Assembly (NCBI GenBank): GCA_003599855.1
Contig: QZKG01000066.1
Location: forward strand, 1 to 61,015
DNA from: Gaiellales bacterium
GTDB taxonomy: Bacteria; Actinomycetota; Thermoleophilia; BMS3ABIN01
Direction: 5' to 3'
DNA: 61,015 nt
Shown here: one piece after another, positions 1 to 9,117 of the stretch
Position numbering within the stretch: the first letter of the stretch is position 1
Layout of the letters: the number at the start of each line of letters is the position of its first letter
Notes under the pieces: model-generated
The model's database searches: none
What the model saw: the letters and a program-made list of their open reading frames with translations, nothing else
What the model was told of the DNA's origin: nothing
Translations under genes and position numbers: made by a program

Positions 1-1
1 C

Positions 2-277
2 CGTGTCGCCATCACCCGCCATATCAAGCGCGGCGGCAAGGTTTGGATCAATATCTTCCCGCACAAACCGGTGACGGAGAAGCCGGCCGAGACCCGCATG
101 GGCGGCGGCAAGGGTTCCCCGGAGCACTGGGTCGCGGTGGTCAAGCCCGGGCGGGTCATGTTCGAGCTGTCCGGCGTGCCCCATCCGGTGGCCAAGGAAG
201 CTATGCGGCTGGCGTCGCACAAGCTTCCCATCAAGTGCAAATTCGTTACCCGTGATGGTGATATCTTTGAAGGCTAA
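2..277 (+). CDS. rplP: 50S ribosomal protein L16, C-terminal part
   Basis: The window opens inside this gene, so the first part of the protein is missing and 91 codons remain. The visible residues ([18 protein letters not shown] near the start, then [18 protein letters not shown]) match the conserved core of L16. L16 binds 23S rRNA near the A-site tRNA and the peptidyl transferase centre. It is followed by L29 and S17, the normal order of the S10 operon. The stop codon overlaps the start region of rpmC, which suggests translational coupling. Confidence 0.97.
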   Translation, partial: RVAITRHIKRGGKVWINIFPHKPVTEKPAETRMGGGKGSPEHWVAVVKPGRVMFELSGVPHPVAKEAMRLASHKLPIKCKFVTRDGDIFEG

Positions 278-488
278 TGAACTGAGAGACCTGACCGACG
301 ACGAGCTCGTCGACAAGCTGGCGGAGACCCGCAAGGAGCTCTTCAACCTGCGGTTCCAGCACGCCACCGGGCAGCTGGACAACCCCAGGAAGCTGAGGGT
401 CGTGCGACAGGATATAGCGCGGATCATGACGGTGCAGGGCGAGCGCCAGCGGCAGCAGGCGGCCGGCGCCGGGACCCAGGAGGCATAA
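264..488 (+). CDS. rpmC: 50S ribosomal protein L29
   Basis: Short protein of about 74 residues beginning [20 protein letters not shown], with the helical [15 protein letters not shown] segment typical of L29, which sits at the peptide exit tunnel and helps dock SRP and trigger factor. The TTG at 264 gives the usual family N terminus (MKANEL). GTG 252, ATG 255 and GTG 258 are in-frame alternatives that would add two to four residues. It overlaps the end of rplP by 14 nt. The C terminus is a little longer than usual and rich in Q, A and G. Confidence 0.95.
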   Translation, partial: SLKANELRDLTDDELVDKLAETRKELFNLRFQHATGQLDNPRKLRVVRQDIARIMTVQGERQRQQAAGAGTQEA

Positions 489-761
489 TTGGCTCAGACG
501 CAGACAGCCGGCAAGATCAGCCGCAAGGAGCGGCGGGGAGTCGTGGTAAGCGACGCCATGGACAAGACCATAACGGTGCGCATCGACAGCAAGAAAGCGC
601 ATCGCAAGTACGGCAAGACGGTGGCGCGTTCCACCAAGCTGAAGGCGCACGACGAGCAGAACGAGGCGAAGGTGGGAGACACCGTCAGGGTCATCGAGAC
701 CAGGCCGTTGTCCAAGACCAAGCGCTGGCGGCTGGCGGAGATCATCGAGCGGGCCAAGTAG
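489..761 (+). CDS. rpsQ: 30S ribosomal protein S17
   Basis: A 90-residue S17 with the family core [18 protein letters not shown] and the C-terminal [16 protein letters not shown]. It is a primary 16S rRNA-binding protein of the small subunit. It begins with TTG directly after the rpmC stop codon, so it is probably translated by coupling. The order L16-L29-S17-L14 is the standard S10/spc junction. Confidence 0.97.
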   Translation: MAQTQTAGKISRKERRGVVVSDAMDKTITVRIDSKKAHRKYGKTVARSTKLKAHDEQNEAKVGDTVRVIETRPLSKTKRWRLAEIIERAK

Positions 762-788
762 CGGCGACTACCAGAAAGAGAACAGGCA

Positions 789-1157
789 GTGATACAGGTA
801 GAATCCAGAGTCAAGGTAGCGGACAACACCGGAGCGCGTGAGCTCCTCTGCATCCGCATCAAGGGCGGTTCACACCGGCGCTATGCCCGGGTGGGCGACA
901 CCATCGTCGGCACGGTCAAGGCGGCGATCCCCGGCGGTAGCGTCAAGAAGGGCGAAGTCGTGCAGGCGGTTATCGTCAGGACCAAGAAGGAACTCGGCCG
1001 CAAGGATGGCACGTATATCGCCTTCGACGAGAACGCCGCGGTGCTCATCGACCAGGCGAACAACCCGCGCGGCACCCGCATCTTCGGACCGGTGGCCCGC
1101 GAGCTCAGGGACAAGAATTTCATGAAGATAGTCTCACTGGCGCCGGAAGTGCTATAA
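789..1157 (+). CDS. rplN: 50S ribosomal protein L14
   Basis: A 122-residue L14 of standard length, starting with GTG ([19 protein letters not shown]) and containing the conserved [16 protein letters not shown] segment near the C terminus. L14 sits at the subunit interface and contacts S12 and 16S rRNA. It is the first gene of the spc block after a 27-nt gap from rpsQ. Nothing is unusual except the GTG start. Confidence 0.97.
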   Translation: MIQVESRVKVADNTGARELLCIRIKGGSHRRYARVGDTIVGTVKAAIPGGSVKKGEVVQAVIVRTKKELGRKDGTYIAFDENAAVLIDQANNPRGTRIFGPVARELRDKNFMKIVSLAPEVL

Positions 1158-1169
1158 GGAGCAACACAG

Positions 1170-1502
1170 TTGGCAAAGGTAAATCAGAAAAGCAAGATGA
1201 AGATACGCAAGGGCGATACGGTCAAGGTCATCTCCGGCAAGGAGCGCGGCAAGACCGGCAAGGTGCTGCGCATCGACACCGCCAAGAACCGCGTGGTGGT
1301 GGAGCGCCTGAACATGATCAAGCGCCATGCCCGCCCTTCCCAGAAGAACCCGCAGGGGATGCTGGAGCGGGAGAGCTCGATCCATGTATCCAACGTGATG
1401 TATTACTGTTCCCGTTGCGGTGACGGCGTGCGCGTCGGCGCCAAGCGCACCGACAGCGGCCGGCTGCGGGTCTGCCGCAGCTGCGGGACCGAATTCGAAT
1501 AG
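1170..1502 (+). CDS. rplX: 50S ribosomal protein L24 with zinc-ribbon C terminus
   Basis: A 110-residue L24 with the KOW motif ([20 protein letters not shown], about residues 12-31), which binds 23S rRNA and initiates large-subunit assembly. The C terminus carries paired cysteines C80-x2-C83 and C102-x2-C105, the zinc-ribbon form found in part of the family. TTG start, 12 nt after rplN. Its zinc motif parallels those in S14, L36 and S4 of this same cluster. Confidence 0.96.
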   Translation: MAKVNQKSKMKIRKGDTVKVISGKERGKTGKVLRIDTAKNRVVVERLNMIKRHARPSQKNPQGMLERESSIHVSNVMYYCSRCGDGVRVGAKRTDSGRLRVCRSCGTEFE

Positions 1503-1514
1503 AGCAGGAAGACG

Positions 1515-2057
1515 ATGGCGAGACTGAAGGAAAGATACGAGAAGGAGATACTGCCGGAGCTGCAGCAGGAGCTGGGGCTCGGGAACCCGATGCAGGTGCC
1601 GCGGGTCTCCAAGGTGACCGTCAACATGGGCGTGGGCGAGGCCAAGCAGGACGCCAAGGTGCTCGACGACTCTGTGGAGGAGCTGATGGTGATTACCGGC
1701 CAGAGGCCGCGGGTCAACCGTGCACGCAAGTCGATAGCCAGCTTCAAGCTGCGCGAGGGCATGCCCGTGGGCTGTTCGGTGACCCTCCGGGGCGAGCGGA
1801 TGTACGAGTTCCTCGACCGCCTGATAGCGATCGCGCTACCGCGCATCCGTGATTTCCGCGGCATCAGCCCCAAGAGTTTCGACGGCCGCGGCAACATGTC
1901 ACTGGGCATCCGCGAGCAGACGATATTCCCCGAGATCGATTACGACTCGGTGACGCAGGTAAGGGGTCTTGACGTGACCATCACGACCACCGCCCAAAAC
2001 GACGAAGAAGGGCGCGCCCTCATCAGGAAACTGGGGATGCCCTTCCGGGAGCGCTAG
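1515..2057 (+). CDS. rplE: 50S ribosomal protein L5
   Basis: A 180-residue protein of normal length with the L5 signatures [11 protein letters not shown] and the C-terminal [21 protein letters not shown]5 binds 5S rRNA and forms part of the central protuberance. ATG start. It is followed 7 nt later by S14, as in all spc operons. Confidence 0.97.
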   Translation: MARLKERYEKEILPELQQELGLGNPMQVPRVSKVTVNMGVGEAKQDAKVLDDSVEELMVITGQRPRVNRARKSIASFKLREGMPVGCSVTLRGERMYEFLDRLIAIALPRIRDFRGISPKSFDGRGNMSLGIREQTIFPEIDYDSVTQVRGLDVTITTTAQNDEEGRALIRKLGMPFRER

Positions 2058-2064
2058 GAGATTC

Positions 2065-2250
2065 ATGGCCAAGAAATCATTACAGGTAAAAGCCAGCCGT
2101 ACACCCAAGTACCAGTCCAGGGCATACAATCGCTGCCGCCGCTGCGGCAGGCCCAGGGGCTATTTCCGCAAGTTCGGCCTCTGCCGCATCTGCCTGCGGG
2201 AACTCGCCCACCGTGGTGTCATACCCGGACTGACCAAGTCGAGCTGGTAG
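2065..2250 (+). CDS. rpsZ: 30S ribosomal protein S14, type Z (zinc-binding)
   Basis: A 61-residue S14 of the short, zinc-binding (C+) type. C24-x2-C27 and C40-x2-C43 form the zinc site. This form is usual in Gram-positive and thermophilic bacteria, where a longer C-minus paralog may replace it under zinc starvation. No paralog is seen in this window. It lies between L5 and S8 in the standard spc order. Confidence 0.97.
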   Translation: MAKKSLQVKASRTPKYQSRAYNRCRRCGRPRGYFRKFGLCRICLRELAHRGVIPGLTKSSW

Positions 2251-2262
2251 GAGGGCAGGAGA

Positions 2263-2661
2263 ATGGCTGTCACAGATCCGATTGCCGACATGCTGACGCG
2301 CATCCGCAACGCCAACACGGCGCATAAGAGCAGCGTCGAGATGCCGGCGTCAAAAATCAAGATGGAGATTGCACGCCTGCTCAAGGACGAGGGCTACATC
2401 CTCGATTACGCGCTGATGCGCGGGGAGAGCTTCGACAGCATCGTCGTAGACCTCAAGTACAGCGGGGAGAAGCAGAACGTCATCTCCGGCCTCAAGCGAG
2501 TGAGCAAGCCGGGACGCAGGGTCTTCGCCCGCAAGGACAGCATCCCCAGAGTGCTGGGCGGCCTGGGGACGGCGGTGCTGTCCACCTCCAAGGGCATCAT
2601 GACCGGCCGCGAAGCCGAGAAGCAGGGCATCGGCGGCGAGGTAATCTGTTTCGTCTGGTGA
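2263..2661 (+). CDS. rpsH: 30S ribosomal protein S8
   Basis: A 132-residue S8 starting MAVTDPIADMLTRIRNANTA, the universal N terminus of the family, and ending with a variant of the GEVICFVW signature. S8 binds helix 21 of 16S rRNA and, in enterobacteria, represses the spc operon by binding its mRNA. ATG start with GGAGG upstream. Standard position between S14 and L6. Confidence 0.97.
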   Translation: MAVTDPIADMLTRIRNANTAHKSSVEMPASKIKMEIARLLKDEGYILDYALMRGESFDSIVVDLKYSGEKQNVISGLKRVSKPGRRVFARKDSIPRVLGGLGTAVLSTSKGIMTGREAEKQGIGGEVICFVW

Positions 2662-2685
2662 CGGAAGATCGTCAGGAGTAGTCAA

Positions 2686-3219
2686 GTGTCAAGAATCGGA
2701 AAAGCGCCAATAGACATACCTGCCGGGGTCGATGTCAGGATCGACGGGCCGGACGTCAGCATCAAAGGGCCCAAGGGATCGCTTTCCAGCAGTTTCTCGC
2801 CGGAGATGGATATTTCCATGGAGGAGAACCAGATTCTCGTCCGGCGCCCTACGGACCGGGGAGAGCACCGGTCTCTGCACGGGCTGACCCGTACCCTCAT
2901 CGCCAACATGGTGGAAGGGGTGACCAACGGCTTCACCCGGGAGCTGGAGATAAACGGCGTCGGTTACCGCGCGCAGCTCAAGGGCAAGGACATCGAGCTG
3001 CAGGTAGGATTGTCACACCCGGTGGTCATCTCACCGGAGAAGGACACCGAGTTCGAGGTGCCCAAGCAGACGCAGATAATCGTCCGGGGCATCGACAAGC
3101 AGGTTGTAGGGCACCTGGCCGCCAAGATCAGGTCGATCCGCCCGCCGGAGCCCTACAAGGGCAAGGGCATCAAGTATGTCGAAGAGCATATCCGCAGGAA
3201 GGTTGGTAAGAGAGCTTAA
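2686..3219 (+). CDS. rplF: 50S ribosomal protein L6
   Basis: A 177-residue L6 with two repeated RNA-binding domains and the C-terminal signature [20 protein letters not shown] near residues 152-171. It begins with GTG ([15 protein letters not shown]). L6 lies close to the sarcin-ricin loop of 23S rRNA. It is separated from rpsH by 24 nt and from rplR by 2 nt. Confidence 0.97.
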   Translation: MSRIGKAPIDIPAGVDVRIDGPDVSIKGPKGSLSSSFSPEMDISMEENQILVRRPTDRGEHRSLHGLTRTLIANMVEGVTNGFTRELEINGVGYRAQLKGKDIELQVGLSHPVVISPEKDTEFEVPKQTQIIVRGIDKQVVGHLAAKIRSIRPPEPYKGKGIKYVEEHIRRKVGKRA

Positions 3220-3221
3220 CC

Positions 3222-3590
3222 ATGGCCAAGACTGTCACTGAGATAAGGAAGCGTGAAGCGACGCGCCGCCGCCGCCGGCAGCGTGTGCGCCGCAAACTGC
3301 AGGGAACGAGCACGAAGCCCAGGCTCACCGTGTTCCGCAGCAACCGGGGCATCTATGCCCAGGTGATCGACGACCTCGAGGGCAGGACCCTCGCGGCGGC
3401 GTCCAGCCACGACGTCAAGGAGGCCGGGCTGAAGAAGCGCGATGCGGCGGAGAAGGTGGGCGAGCTGCTGGCCAGCCGCGCCCGGGAGAAGAATATCGAA
3501 GCGGTGGTGTTCGACCGCGGCAGCTATCTGTACCACGGACGTGTAAAAGCGCTTGCCGAAGGTGCGCGCAAGGGCGGTATTCAATTCTAA
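3222..3590 (+). CDS. rplR: 50S ribosomal protein L18
   Basis: A 122-residue L18 with an arginine-rich N-terminal tail ([19 protein letters not shown]) followed by the core [19 protein letters not shown] and the C-terminal [21 protein letters not shown]18 binds 5S rRNA with L5. ATG start 2 nt after rplF; rpsE follows after 2 nt, so the three genes are probably translationally coupled. Confidence 0.97.
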   Translation: MAKTVTEIRKREATRRRRRQRVRRKLQGTSTKPRLTVFRSNRGIYAQVIDDLEGRTLAAASSHDVKEAGLKKRDAAEKVGELLASRAREKNIEAVVFDRGSYLYHGRVKALAEGARKGGIQF

Positions 3591-3592
3591 GG

Positions 3593-4372
3593 ATGGATGG
3601 TTTGGAGAAAATCGACGAGACCGAGTTCCAGGACAAGCGCGAACTGCAGGAGCGCGTGGTGGCGATCAACCGCGTCGCCAAGGTGGTCAAGGGCGGACGG
3701 CGCTTCTCCTTCACTGCCCTGGTGGTCGTGGGCGATACCGTCGACCGGGTCGGCGTGGGCTACGGCAAGGCCAAGGAAGTGCCCCTGGCGATCCAGAAGG
3801 CGGTGGAAGACGCCAAGAAGAATCTTTTCTCGGTGCCCAAGTACAAGTCGACGATCACGCACACTGTGCTGGGCCGCTACGGCGCCGGCAGGGTCCTGCT
3901 GAAGCCGGCTTCCCCTGGTACGGGCATCATCGCCGGCGGCGGCGTCCGCGCCGTCCTCGAGCTGGCGGGCATCCGGGACGTACTGGCCAAGTGTCTCGGC
4001 AGCACCAATCCCATCAACATGGTACGTGCCAGCATCGCCGGCCTGGGTTCGTTGATGGACCCGGTCAAGGTGGCTGAGCTGAGGGGCAAGACGGTGGAGG
4101 AGATCCTGGGCACCGAGCAGCGGGACAAGGCCAGGGCCGAGGCGGCCGAAGCTGCCAGGGCAGCAGGCGAAAAAGCTGCGGCGGCGAAGCCGGCGATGAA
4201 GAAAGCCCCGGCTAAAAAGGCAGCCCCCAGGAAGGCCCCCGCGGCCAAAAAGGCCGCCCCCAGGAAAGCTCCGGCCGGCAAAGCAGCCCCCAGGAAGGAA
4301 GATGCCGCGGCCCCCGCGCCAGAGTCCGGGGATTCCGCACAGAAGAACACCACCAGCGAAGAGAAGGAATAG
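3593..4372 (+). CDS. rpsE: 30S ribosomal protein S5 with a lysine/alanine-rich C-terminal extension
   Basis: Residues 1-170 are a normal S5: the double-stranded RNA-binding segment ([20 protein letters not shown]) and the C-terminal domain ([32 protein letters not shown]). S5 helps control decoding fidelity and 16S rRNA folding. The protein continues to residue 259 with a low-complexity tail made of repeated [10 protein letters not shown] units and an acidic end. Bacterial S5 is normally about 165 residues, so about 80 residues are extra. Similar basic tails occur in other actinobacterial ribosomal and nucleoid proteins; the tail is probably disordered and binds nucleic acid. Confidence 0.96.
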   Translation: MDGLEKIDETEFQDKRELQERVVAINRVAKVVKGGRRFSFTALVVVGDTVDRVGVGYGKAKEVPLAIQKAVEDAKKNLFSVPKYKSTITHTVLGRYGAGRVLLKPASPGTGIIAGGGVRAVLELAGIRDVLAKCLGSTNPINMVRASIAGLGSLMDPVKVAELRGKTVEEILGTEQRDKARAEAAEAARAAGEKAAAAKPAMKKAPAKKAAPRKAPAAKKAAPRKAPAGKAAPRKEDAAAPAPESGDSAQKNTTSEEKE

Positions 4373-4381
4373 GGATCCAGG

Positions 4382-4582
4382 TTGGGCCAGATAAAGGTTA
4401 CACAGAAACGCAGCGTCAACGGCAAGCGCGCCGACCATCGCAGGACCATCCGCGCCCTGGGACTCAGGCGGATCAACCATTCGGTCGTCCATGAGGATAC
4501 GCCGGTGATCCGCGGCATGATCCACAAGGTGCAATACATGGTCGAGGTCGAGGAAGTCAAGGCGAAAGGCAAGAAGAAGTGA
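4382..4582 (+). CDS. rpmD: 50S ribosomal protein L30
   Basis: A 66-residue L30 with the family core [18 protein letters not shown] and [20 protein letters not shown]. It begins with TTG at 4382. Its stop codon overlaps the GTG start of rplO (GTGA), which indicates translational coupling. The order S5-L30-L15-SecY is standard. Confidence 0.96.
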   Translation: MGQIKVTQKRSVNGKRADHRRTIRALGLRRINHSVVHEDTPVIRGMIHKVQYMVEVEEVKAKGKKK

Positions 4583-5076
4583 GCGAAGAAGAAGCGAAAA
4601 CCGACGAACAGATCGGACTCCATAACCTGAAACCCACGCCGGGTTCCAGGCACGCCCGCAAGCGGGTGGGGCGGGGCCACGGCAGCGGCCACGGCAAGAC
4701 CTCGGGGCGCGGCCACAAGGGTTTCAACAGCCGTTCGGGCGGCGGGGTGCGGCCCGGCTACGAGGGCGGTCAGATGCCGCTCTACATGCGGGTAGGCAAG
4801 CTGCGCGGCCCTAACAAGAAGATGAGCATGCCCATGGGGCCGTTCCGCACCGTGAACACCGCTGTGAACGTCTCCCGGCTGGCGTCGTTCGCGGCCGGCG
4901 CCGAGGTTACCCCCGAGTCGCTGGTGGAAGCCGGCATCATCAAGAACCTGAAGCATCCGGTCAAGATCCTGGGCAACGGCGAGCTGGGCGTGGCGCTCAC
5001 GGTCAGGGCCCACAAGTTCAGCAAGGCCGCCGTCGAGAAGATCGAGGCGGCCGGCGGGAAAGCGGAGGTACTCTAG
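4579..5076 (+). CDS. rplO: 50S ribosomal protein L15
   Basis: A 165-residue L15 with the glycine-rich RNA-binding region ([20 protein letters not shown], about residues 28-47) and the C-terminal globular domain ending in GGKAEVL. L15 is a late-assembly protein of the large subunit. GTG start overlapping the rpmD stop. An acidic stretch of about 12 residues precedes the usual N terminus [12 protein letters not shown]. It is immediately followed by secY. Confidence 0.97.
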   Translation: MSEEEAKTDEQIGLHNLKPTPGSRHARKRVGRGHGSGHGKTSGRGHKGFNSRSGGGVRPGYEGGQMPLYMRVGKLRGPNKKMSMPMGPFRTVNTAVNVSRLASFAAGAEVTPESLVEAGIIKNLKHPVKILGNGELGVALTVRAHKFSKAAVEKIEAAGGKAEVL

Positions 5077-6327
5077 TTGCTGGCCTCCATGGCAAACGCC
5101 TGGAAGATCCCCGAGCTGAGGATGAAGCTCATCTTCACCGGCATGATGATCATCATCTACCGCTTCGGCGCCCATATCCCGGTGCCGGGCGTTGACATCG
5201 ACGCGATCAAGAACTACATCCAGAGCGGCGGCGGCGACGTGCTTGGCTTCCTGAACCTTTTCTCCGGCGGGGCGCTGCAGAACTTCGCGGTCTTCGCGCT
5301 GGGCATCATGCCTTACATCACCGCGTCGATCATCCTGCAGCTCTTGACGATGGCCTTCCCGCAGCTCAAGGAGCTCTCCCGCGAGGGCGAGGCCGGGCAG
5401 CGGAAACTGACCCAGTACACACGCTACCTGACGGTGGCCCTGGCCCTGGCTCAGGCGGTAGGCTTCACCATGCTGTTCAAGACGCAGACCGAGGCGTTCC
5501 CGGATTTCACCATGGTGAAGTTCTACGAGATCGTCATCACGCTCACGGCGGGGACGACGCTCCTGATGTGGATAGGCGAGCTGATCACGCAGCACGGGAT
5601 CGGCAACGGCATCTCGCTGCTCATCTTCGCCAGCATCGTCTCCGGCCTGGTGCCGGCGCTGTTCAACCTCGGCCAGATAGGGTTGGTGAACACTGTGATA
5701 CTCGGCGTCATAGCCATAATCGTGGTGATGGCGATCGTCATGGTCCAGGAGGGCCAGCGGAGGATAACGATCCAGTACGCCAAGCGCCAGATAGGGCGCA
5801 AGATGACCACCGGCGGCAGCACTTACCTGCCGCTCAATATCAACATGGCGGGCGTCATCCCGGTCATCTTCGCCTCGTCGATACTGATGTTCCCGCCCAC
5901 GATAGCGAATTTTCTGCCTTACGACTGGGCCCAGAGCCTGGCGGAGTTCCTCGGCCCCCAGGGGATACCGTTCCTGGTGCTCTACGTGGTCTTCATCATA
6001 GGCTTCACCTATTTTTACACAGCGGTGCAGTTCGACCCCATGGAGCGGGCGAACGACCTGAAGAAGTACGGCGGTTTCATCCCCGGGATCCGTCCCGGGC
6101 GGCCGACGGCCCAGTACCTCGATCGGGTGCTGACGCGGCTGACTCTGCCGGGAGCGGTCTTCCTGGCGGCCATCGCCGTCATGCCCAACATCCTCATCAT
6201 GGTGATGGATATCAACTTCTTCTTCGGTGGCACGTCGATACTGATCGTCGTCGGTGTGGCGCTGCAGACGATGAAGCAGATGGAATCGCAGCTTTTGATG
6301 CGGCATTACGAGGGGTTCCTCAAGTAG
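5077..6327 (+). CDS. secY: Preprotein translocase channel subunit SecY
   Basis: A 416-residue membrane protein with about ten transmembrane segments. It has the family plug and TM2 region (FSGGALQNFAVFALGIMPYI), the cytosolic loop near QRRITIQYAKRQIGRK and the C-terminal FIPGIRPGRPTAQYLDRVL. SecY forms the protein-conducting channel with SecE and SecG, used by exported proteins such as the rhodanese-like protein at 32960-35005. It begins with TTG directly after the rplO stop codon; ATG 5089 is an in-frame alternative. The next gene is map and not adk, which is a departure from the common secY-adk-map order. Confidence 0.97.
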   Translation: MLASMANAWKIPELRMKLIFTGMMIIIYRFGAHIPVPGVDIDAIKNYIQSGGGDVLGFLNLFSGGALQNFAVFALGIMPYITASIILQLLTMAFPQLKELSREGEAGQRKLTQYTRYLTVALALAQAVGFTMLFKTQTEAFPDFTMVKFYEIVITLTAGTTLLMWIGELITQHGIGNGISLLIFASIVSGLVPALFNLGQIGLVNTVILGVIAIIVVMAIVMVQEGQRRITIQYAKRQIGRKMTTGGSTYLPLNINMAGVIPVIFASSILMFPPTIANFLPYDWAQSLAEFLGPQGIPFLVLYVVFIIGFTYFYTAVQFDPMERANDLKKYGGFIPGIRPGRPTAQYLDRVLTRLTLPGAVFLAAIAVMPNILIMVMDINFFFGGTSILIVVGVALQTMKQMESQLLMRHYEGFLK

Positions 6328-6415
6328 GGACCGACAAGGCAGGATCGAGGCTGCTGGCAAGTGAGAAGAGGCGGTTAATTCCGGTGCCGGGACTTGCGGA
6401 ACAACGGAGGGCGGC

Positions 6416-7207
6416 TTGATCATTCGCAAGACGCCGGACCAGATAGAGAAGATCGCGCGGGCTGGCGACATCGTCGCAGGGTGCCTGGAGATGATGAAGG
6501 AGATGTGCCGGCCGGGAGTGACGACGGCCGGGCTGGACGAGGCGGCGGAGAAGTACATCCGCGATGCCGGCGGGATCCCCACCTTCAAGGGGTACCGGGG
6601 ATTTCCGGCGTCGATCTGCTCCTCGCCCAACAGTATGGTGGTCCACGGTATCCCGGGGGATTACCAGCTGGCGGAAGGGGATATCATCAGCCTCGACGTG
6701 GGAGTGACGCTCAGAGGCTGGGTGGCAGATGCGGCCATCACCGTCCCGGTAGGGGTGGTGGACAAGCTGAAGCTGCGGCTGCTGGAGGTGACGGCGGAGT
6801 CGCTGATGCGGGGCATCGCCCGGTTCCGGGAAGGGAACCATCTGGGCGACATCTCGTCGGCGATCCAGCAGCACGTCGAGGAGAACGGTTTCTCCGTAGT
6901 GAGGACGCTGGTGGGTCACGGCATCGGCAAGGCGATGCACGAGGAGCCCCAGATACCGAACTACGGCACGGCAGGCCAGGGGCCCGAACTCAAGGCGGGC
7001 ATGGTCTTCGCCATCGAGCCGATGGTGAACGCTGGTGGCCACCGGGTCGTGGTCGGGCCGGACAGGTGGGTGATATCCACCGCCGACCTGAGCATGTCGG
7101 CCCACTTCGAGCATACGGTGGCATTGACGGACAAGGGTCCACGCATCCTGACCGCGGGGACCAGGACGGACGGAGAAAAACTGGAGTTTGCGTCCATGCT
7201 GTGGTAA
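6416..7207 (+). CDS. map: Methionine aminopeptidase, type I
   Basis: A 263-residue metallo-aminopeptidase that removes the initiator methionine from nascent proteins. Family landmarks are visible: the substrate region [18 protein letters not shown], the metal ligands in [19 protein letters not shown], the histidine in [20 protein letters not shown], and the glutamates in [10 protein letters not shown] and [14 protein letters not shown] start at 6416 with a GGAGGG ribosome-binding site a few bases upstream. It lies 88 nt after secY and 29 nt before infA. Confidence 0.97.
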   Translation: MIIRKTPDQIEKIARAGDIVAGCLEMMKEMCRPGVTTAGLDEAAEKYIRDAGGIPTFKGYRGFPASICSSPNSMVVHGIPGDYQLAEGDIISLDVGVTLRGWVADAAITVPVGVVDKLKLRLLEVTAESLMRGIARFREGNHLGDISSAIQQHVEENGFSVVRTLVGHGIGKAMHEEPQIPNYGTAGQGPELKAGMVFAIEPMVNAGGHRVVVGPDRWVISTADLSMSAHFEHTVALTDKGPRILTAGTRTDGEKLEFASMLW

Positions 7208-7236
7208 CATTAGCGGTTGGCCGTGAACGGAGGCGC

Positions 7237-7458
7237 ATGACTGAAAAAGAAGAAGCCATAGAGCTGGAAGGCGAGGTCGTCGAAGCCCTGCCGAACACCA
7301 TGTTCAAGGTGGAGCTGGACAACGGTCACGAGGTCCTGGCGCATATCTCGGGAAAGATGAGGATGCATTACATCCGTATCCTCCCCGGTGACAGGGTCAA
7401 AGTCGAGCTCTCTCCCTATGATCTGACCAGGGGGAGAATAACTTACAGGTTTAAATAG
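7237..7458 (+). CDS. infA: Translation initiation factor IF-1
   Basis: A 73-residue OB-fold protein that blocks the ribosomal A site during initiation. Standard motifs: [39 protein letters not shown] and RGRITYRFK at the end. ATG at 7237 preceded by an AACGGAGG ribosome-binding site. The reading frame stays open far upstream through map, but those residues show no homology, so the internal ATG is the right start. Confidence 0.97.
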   Translation: MTEKEEAIELEGEVVEALPNTMFKVELDNGHEVLAHISGKMRMHYIRILPGDRVKVELSPYDLTRGRITYRFK

Positions 7459-7460
7459 AT

Positions 7461-7574
7461 ATGAAAGTAAGATCATCAGTAAAACCGATGTGTGAGAGAT
7501 GCAAGCTGATCCGGCGGCGCGGCAAGCTGCTGGTCATCTGCACCAATCCCAGGCACAAGCAGCGCCAGGGATAG
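7461..7574 (+). CDS. rpmJ: 50S ribosomal protein L36 (zinc-binding form)
   Basis: A 37-codon gene starting [20 protein letters not shown] and ending in [10 protein letters not shown]11, C14, C27 and H32 form the L36 zinc site. L36 is the smallest large-subunit protein and sits near the peptidyl transferase centre. ATG start only 2 nt after infA, the normal infA-rpmJ-rpsM order. Confidence 0.96.
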   Translation: MKVRSSVKPMCERCKLIRRRGKLLVICTNPRHKQRQG

Positions 7575-7627
7575 AGACGCCGTGCCCGCGGGACGGGACC
7601 GGCTGGATTAGTTGGAGGTAAAGAGCG

Positions 7628-8002
7628 TTGGCGAGAATCGCAGGAGTAAACATACCCCGGGAGAAACGGGTCGAGATAGGCCTCACCTATATCTACGGCG
7701 TGGGCCGCTCTACCTCGGGCAAGATTCTTGACGAGCTCGGGATCAGCCGGGACACTTACGTGCGGGACCTCACCGACGACGAGGTGACGATGCTGCGCGA
7801 GTTCCTCGATCGCAACATGGTGGTCGAGGGCGACCTGCGCCGTGAGCGTACCCAGAATATCAAGCGGCTGATGGAGATCGGCTGCTACCGGGGCATCCGG
7901 CACCGCCGGGGCCTGCCGGTGCGGGGGCAGAGGACCAAGACAAACGCCCGCCAGCGTAAGGGCCCCAAGCGGACCGTGGGCGTAAGACGCAAGGGAAGCT
8001 AA
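7628..8002 (+). CDS. rpsM: 30S ribosomal protein S13
   Basis: A 124-residue S13 with the universal N terminus [20 protein letters not shown] and the C-terminal glycine-arginine-rich tail [20 protein letters not shown] that contacts tRNA and the subunit interface. TTG start at 7628 with a GGAGGT ribosome-binding site. First of the alpha-operon genes (S13-S11-S4-rpoA-L17). Confidence 0.97.
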   Translation: MARIAGVNIPREKRVEIGLTYIYGVGRSTSGKILDELGISRDTYVRDLTDDEVTMLREFLDRNMVVEGDLRRERTQNIKRLMEIGCYRGIRHRRGLPVRGQRTKTNARQRKGPKRTVGVRRKGS

Positions 8003-8031
8003 GCTAAAGGACCAGAGGACCGGGAGATAAA

Positions 8032-8427
8032 ATGGCAGCTCCGAAAGGCAAGACGCGCGCGCGCCGCAAGGTGAAGAAGAACATACCTGTCGGCCAGGCG
8101 CACATAAAGACTTCGTTCAACAACACAATCGTCGCGCTCACCGACAAGGAGGGCAACGTGATCGCCTGGGAGAGCGCCGGCTCCGCCGGGTTCAAGGGTT
8201 CGCGCAAGAGCACGCCCTACGCCGCCCAGATAACAGCGGATGCCTGCGCCCGCAAGGGCATGGAGCACGGCCTCAAGAAGGTCGACGCCTTCGTCAAGGG
8301 TCCGGGTTCGGGTCGGGAGACTGCGATCCGCTCGCTGCAGGCGGCCGGCATCGAAGTGATGAGTGTCAAGGATGTGACGCCGGTGCCGCACAACGGTTGC
8401 CGGCAGCGCAAGAGAAGAAGAGTATAG
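8032..8427 (+). CDS. rpsK: 30S ribosomal protein S11
   Basis: A 131-residue S11 with the core [20 protein letters not shown] and the family signature [18 protein letters not shown] at the C terminus. It forms part of the mRNA exit platform of the small subunit. ATG start with GGGAG upstream; the N terminus has a basic RRKVKK patch. Confidence 0.97.
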   Translation: MAAPKGKTRARRKVKKNIPVGQAHIKTSFNNTIVALTDKEGNVIAWESAGSAGFKGSRKSTPYAAQITADACARKGMEHGLKKVDAFVKGPGSGRETAIRSLQAAGIEVMSVKDVTPVPHNGCRQRKRRRV

Positions 8428-8437
8428 GTGATCTGAT

Positions 8438-9058
8438 TTGGCCAGAGATACTTCACCAGCATGCAAGCAGTGCCGCCGCGAGGGCCTGAAGCTCTACCTT
8501 AAAGGGGAGCGCTGCCTCACGGACCGTTGCGCCATCGACCGCCGTTCCTACGGCCCCGGTGAGCACGGACGCCGGCGGATGAAGCAGACCGAGTACCTTG
8601 TCCAGCTCAGGGAGAAGCAGAAGGCAAGGCGCTATTACGGCCTGCTGGAAAAGCAGTTCCGCAACTATTACGAGAAGGCCAACCGCCAGACCGGCATCAC
8701 GGGCGAGAACCTGCTGAGGCTCCTGGAGACACGGCTGGACAACGTGGTCTACCGCCTTGGTTTCGCCGTTTCACGGCGCCAGTCACGGCAGCTCATCCGC
8801 CACGGCCACTTCACGGTCAACGGCCGGAGGGTTAACATCCCGTCCTACAGGGTAAGACCTGACGATGTGGTGGCGGCTTCGCCGTCCTCGACGGCGCGCG
8901 CCATCATCAGCGAGGCGACCGACCTGACGGCGACCGTATCGCCATGGCTGCAGGCAGACCACGACAACCTGACCGGAACGATCCTGAAGTACCCCGAGCG
9001 GGAAGAGATCGATGTGCCGGTACAGGAACAGCTGATTGTGGAGTTGTATTCCAAGTAG
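8438..9058 (+). CDS. rpsD: 30S ribosomal protein S4 with zinc motif
   Basis: A 206-residue S4 with an N-terminal four-cysteine zinc motif (C9, C12, C26, C31) and the S4 RNA-binding domain ([20 protein letters not shown] and [16 protein letters not shown]). S4 nucleates 16S 5'-domain assembly and often represses the alpha operon. TTG start at 8438. The cysteine form is one of two S4 variants found in bacteria. Confidence 0.97.
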   Translation: MARDTSPACKQCRREGLKLYLKGERCLTDRCAIDRRSYGPGEHGRRRMKQTEYLVQLREKQKARRYYGLLEKQFRNYYEKANRQTGITGENLLRLLETRLDNVVYRLGFAVSRRQSRQLIRHGHFTVNGRRVNIPSYRVRPDDVVAASPSSTARAIISEATDLTATVSPWLQADHDNLTGTILKYPEREEIDVPVQEQLIVELYSK

Positions 9059-9117
9059 GCCCCGCGGGACGTGACGCCGCGCGGGTCTGGTTTTGAAAGA
9101 GTATTAAATTCACGAGT

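Noticed and set aside
3877..6630. 917-codon open frame on the minus strand
   Set aside because: It is antisense to rpsE, rpmD, rplO and secY, which are certain genes. Long antisense frames are expected in GC-rich coding DNA.
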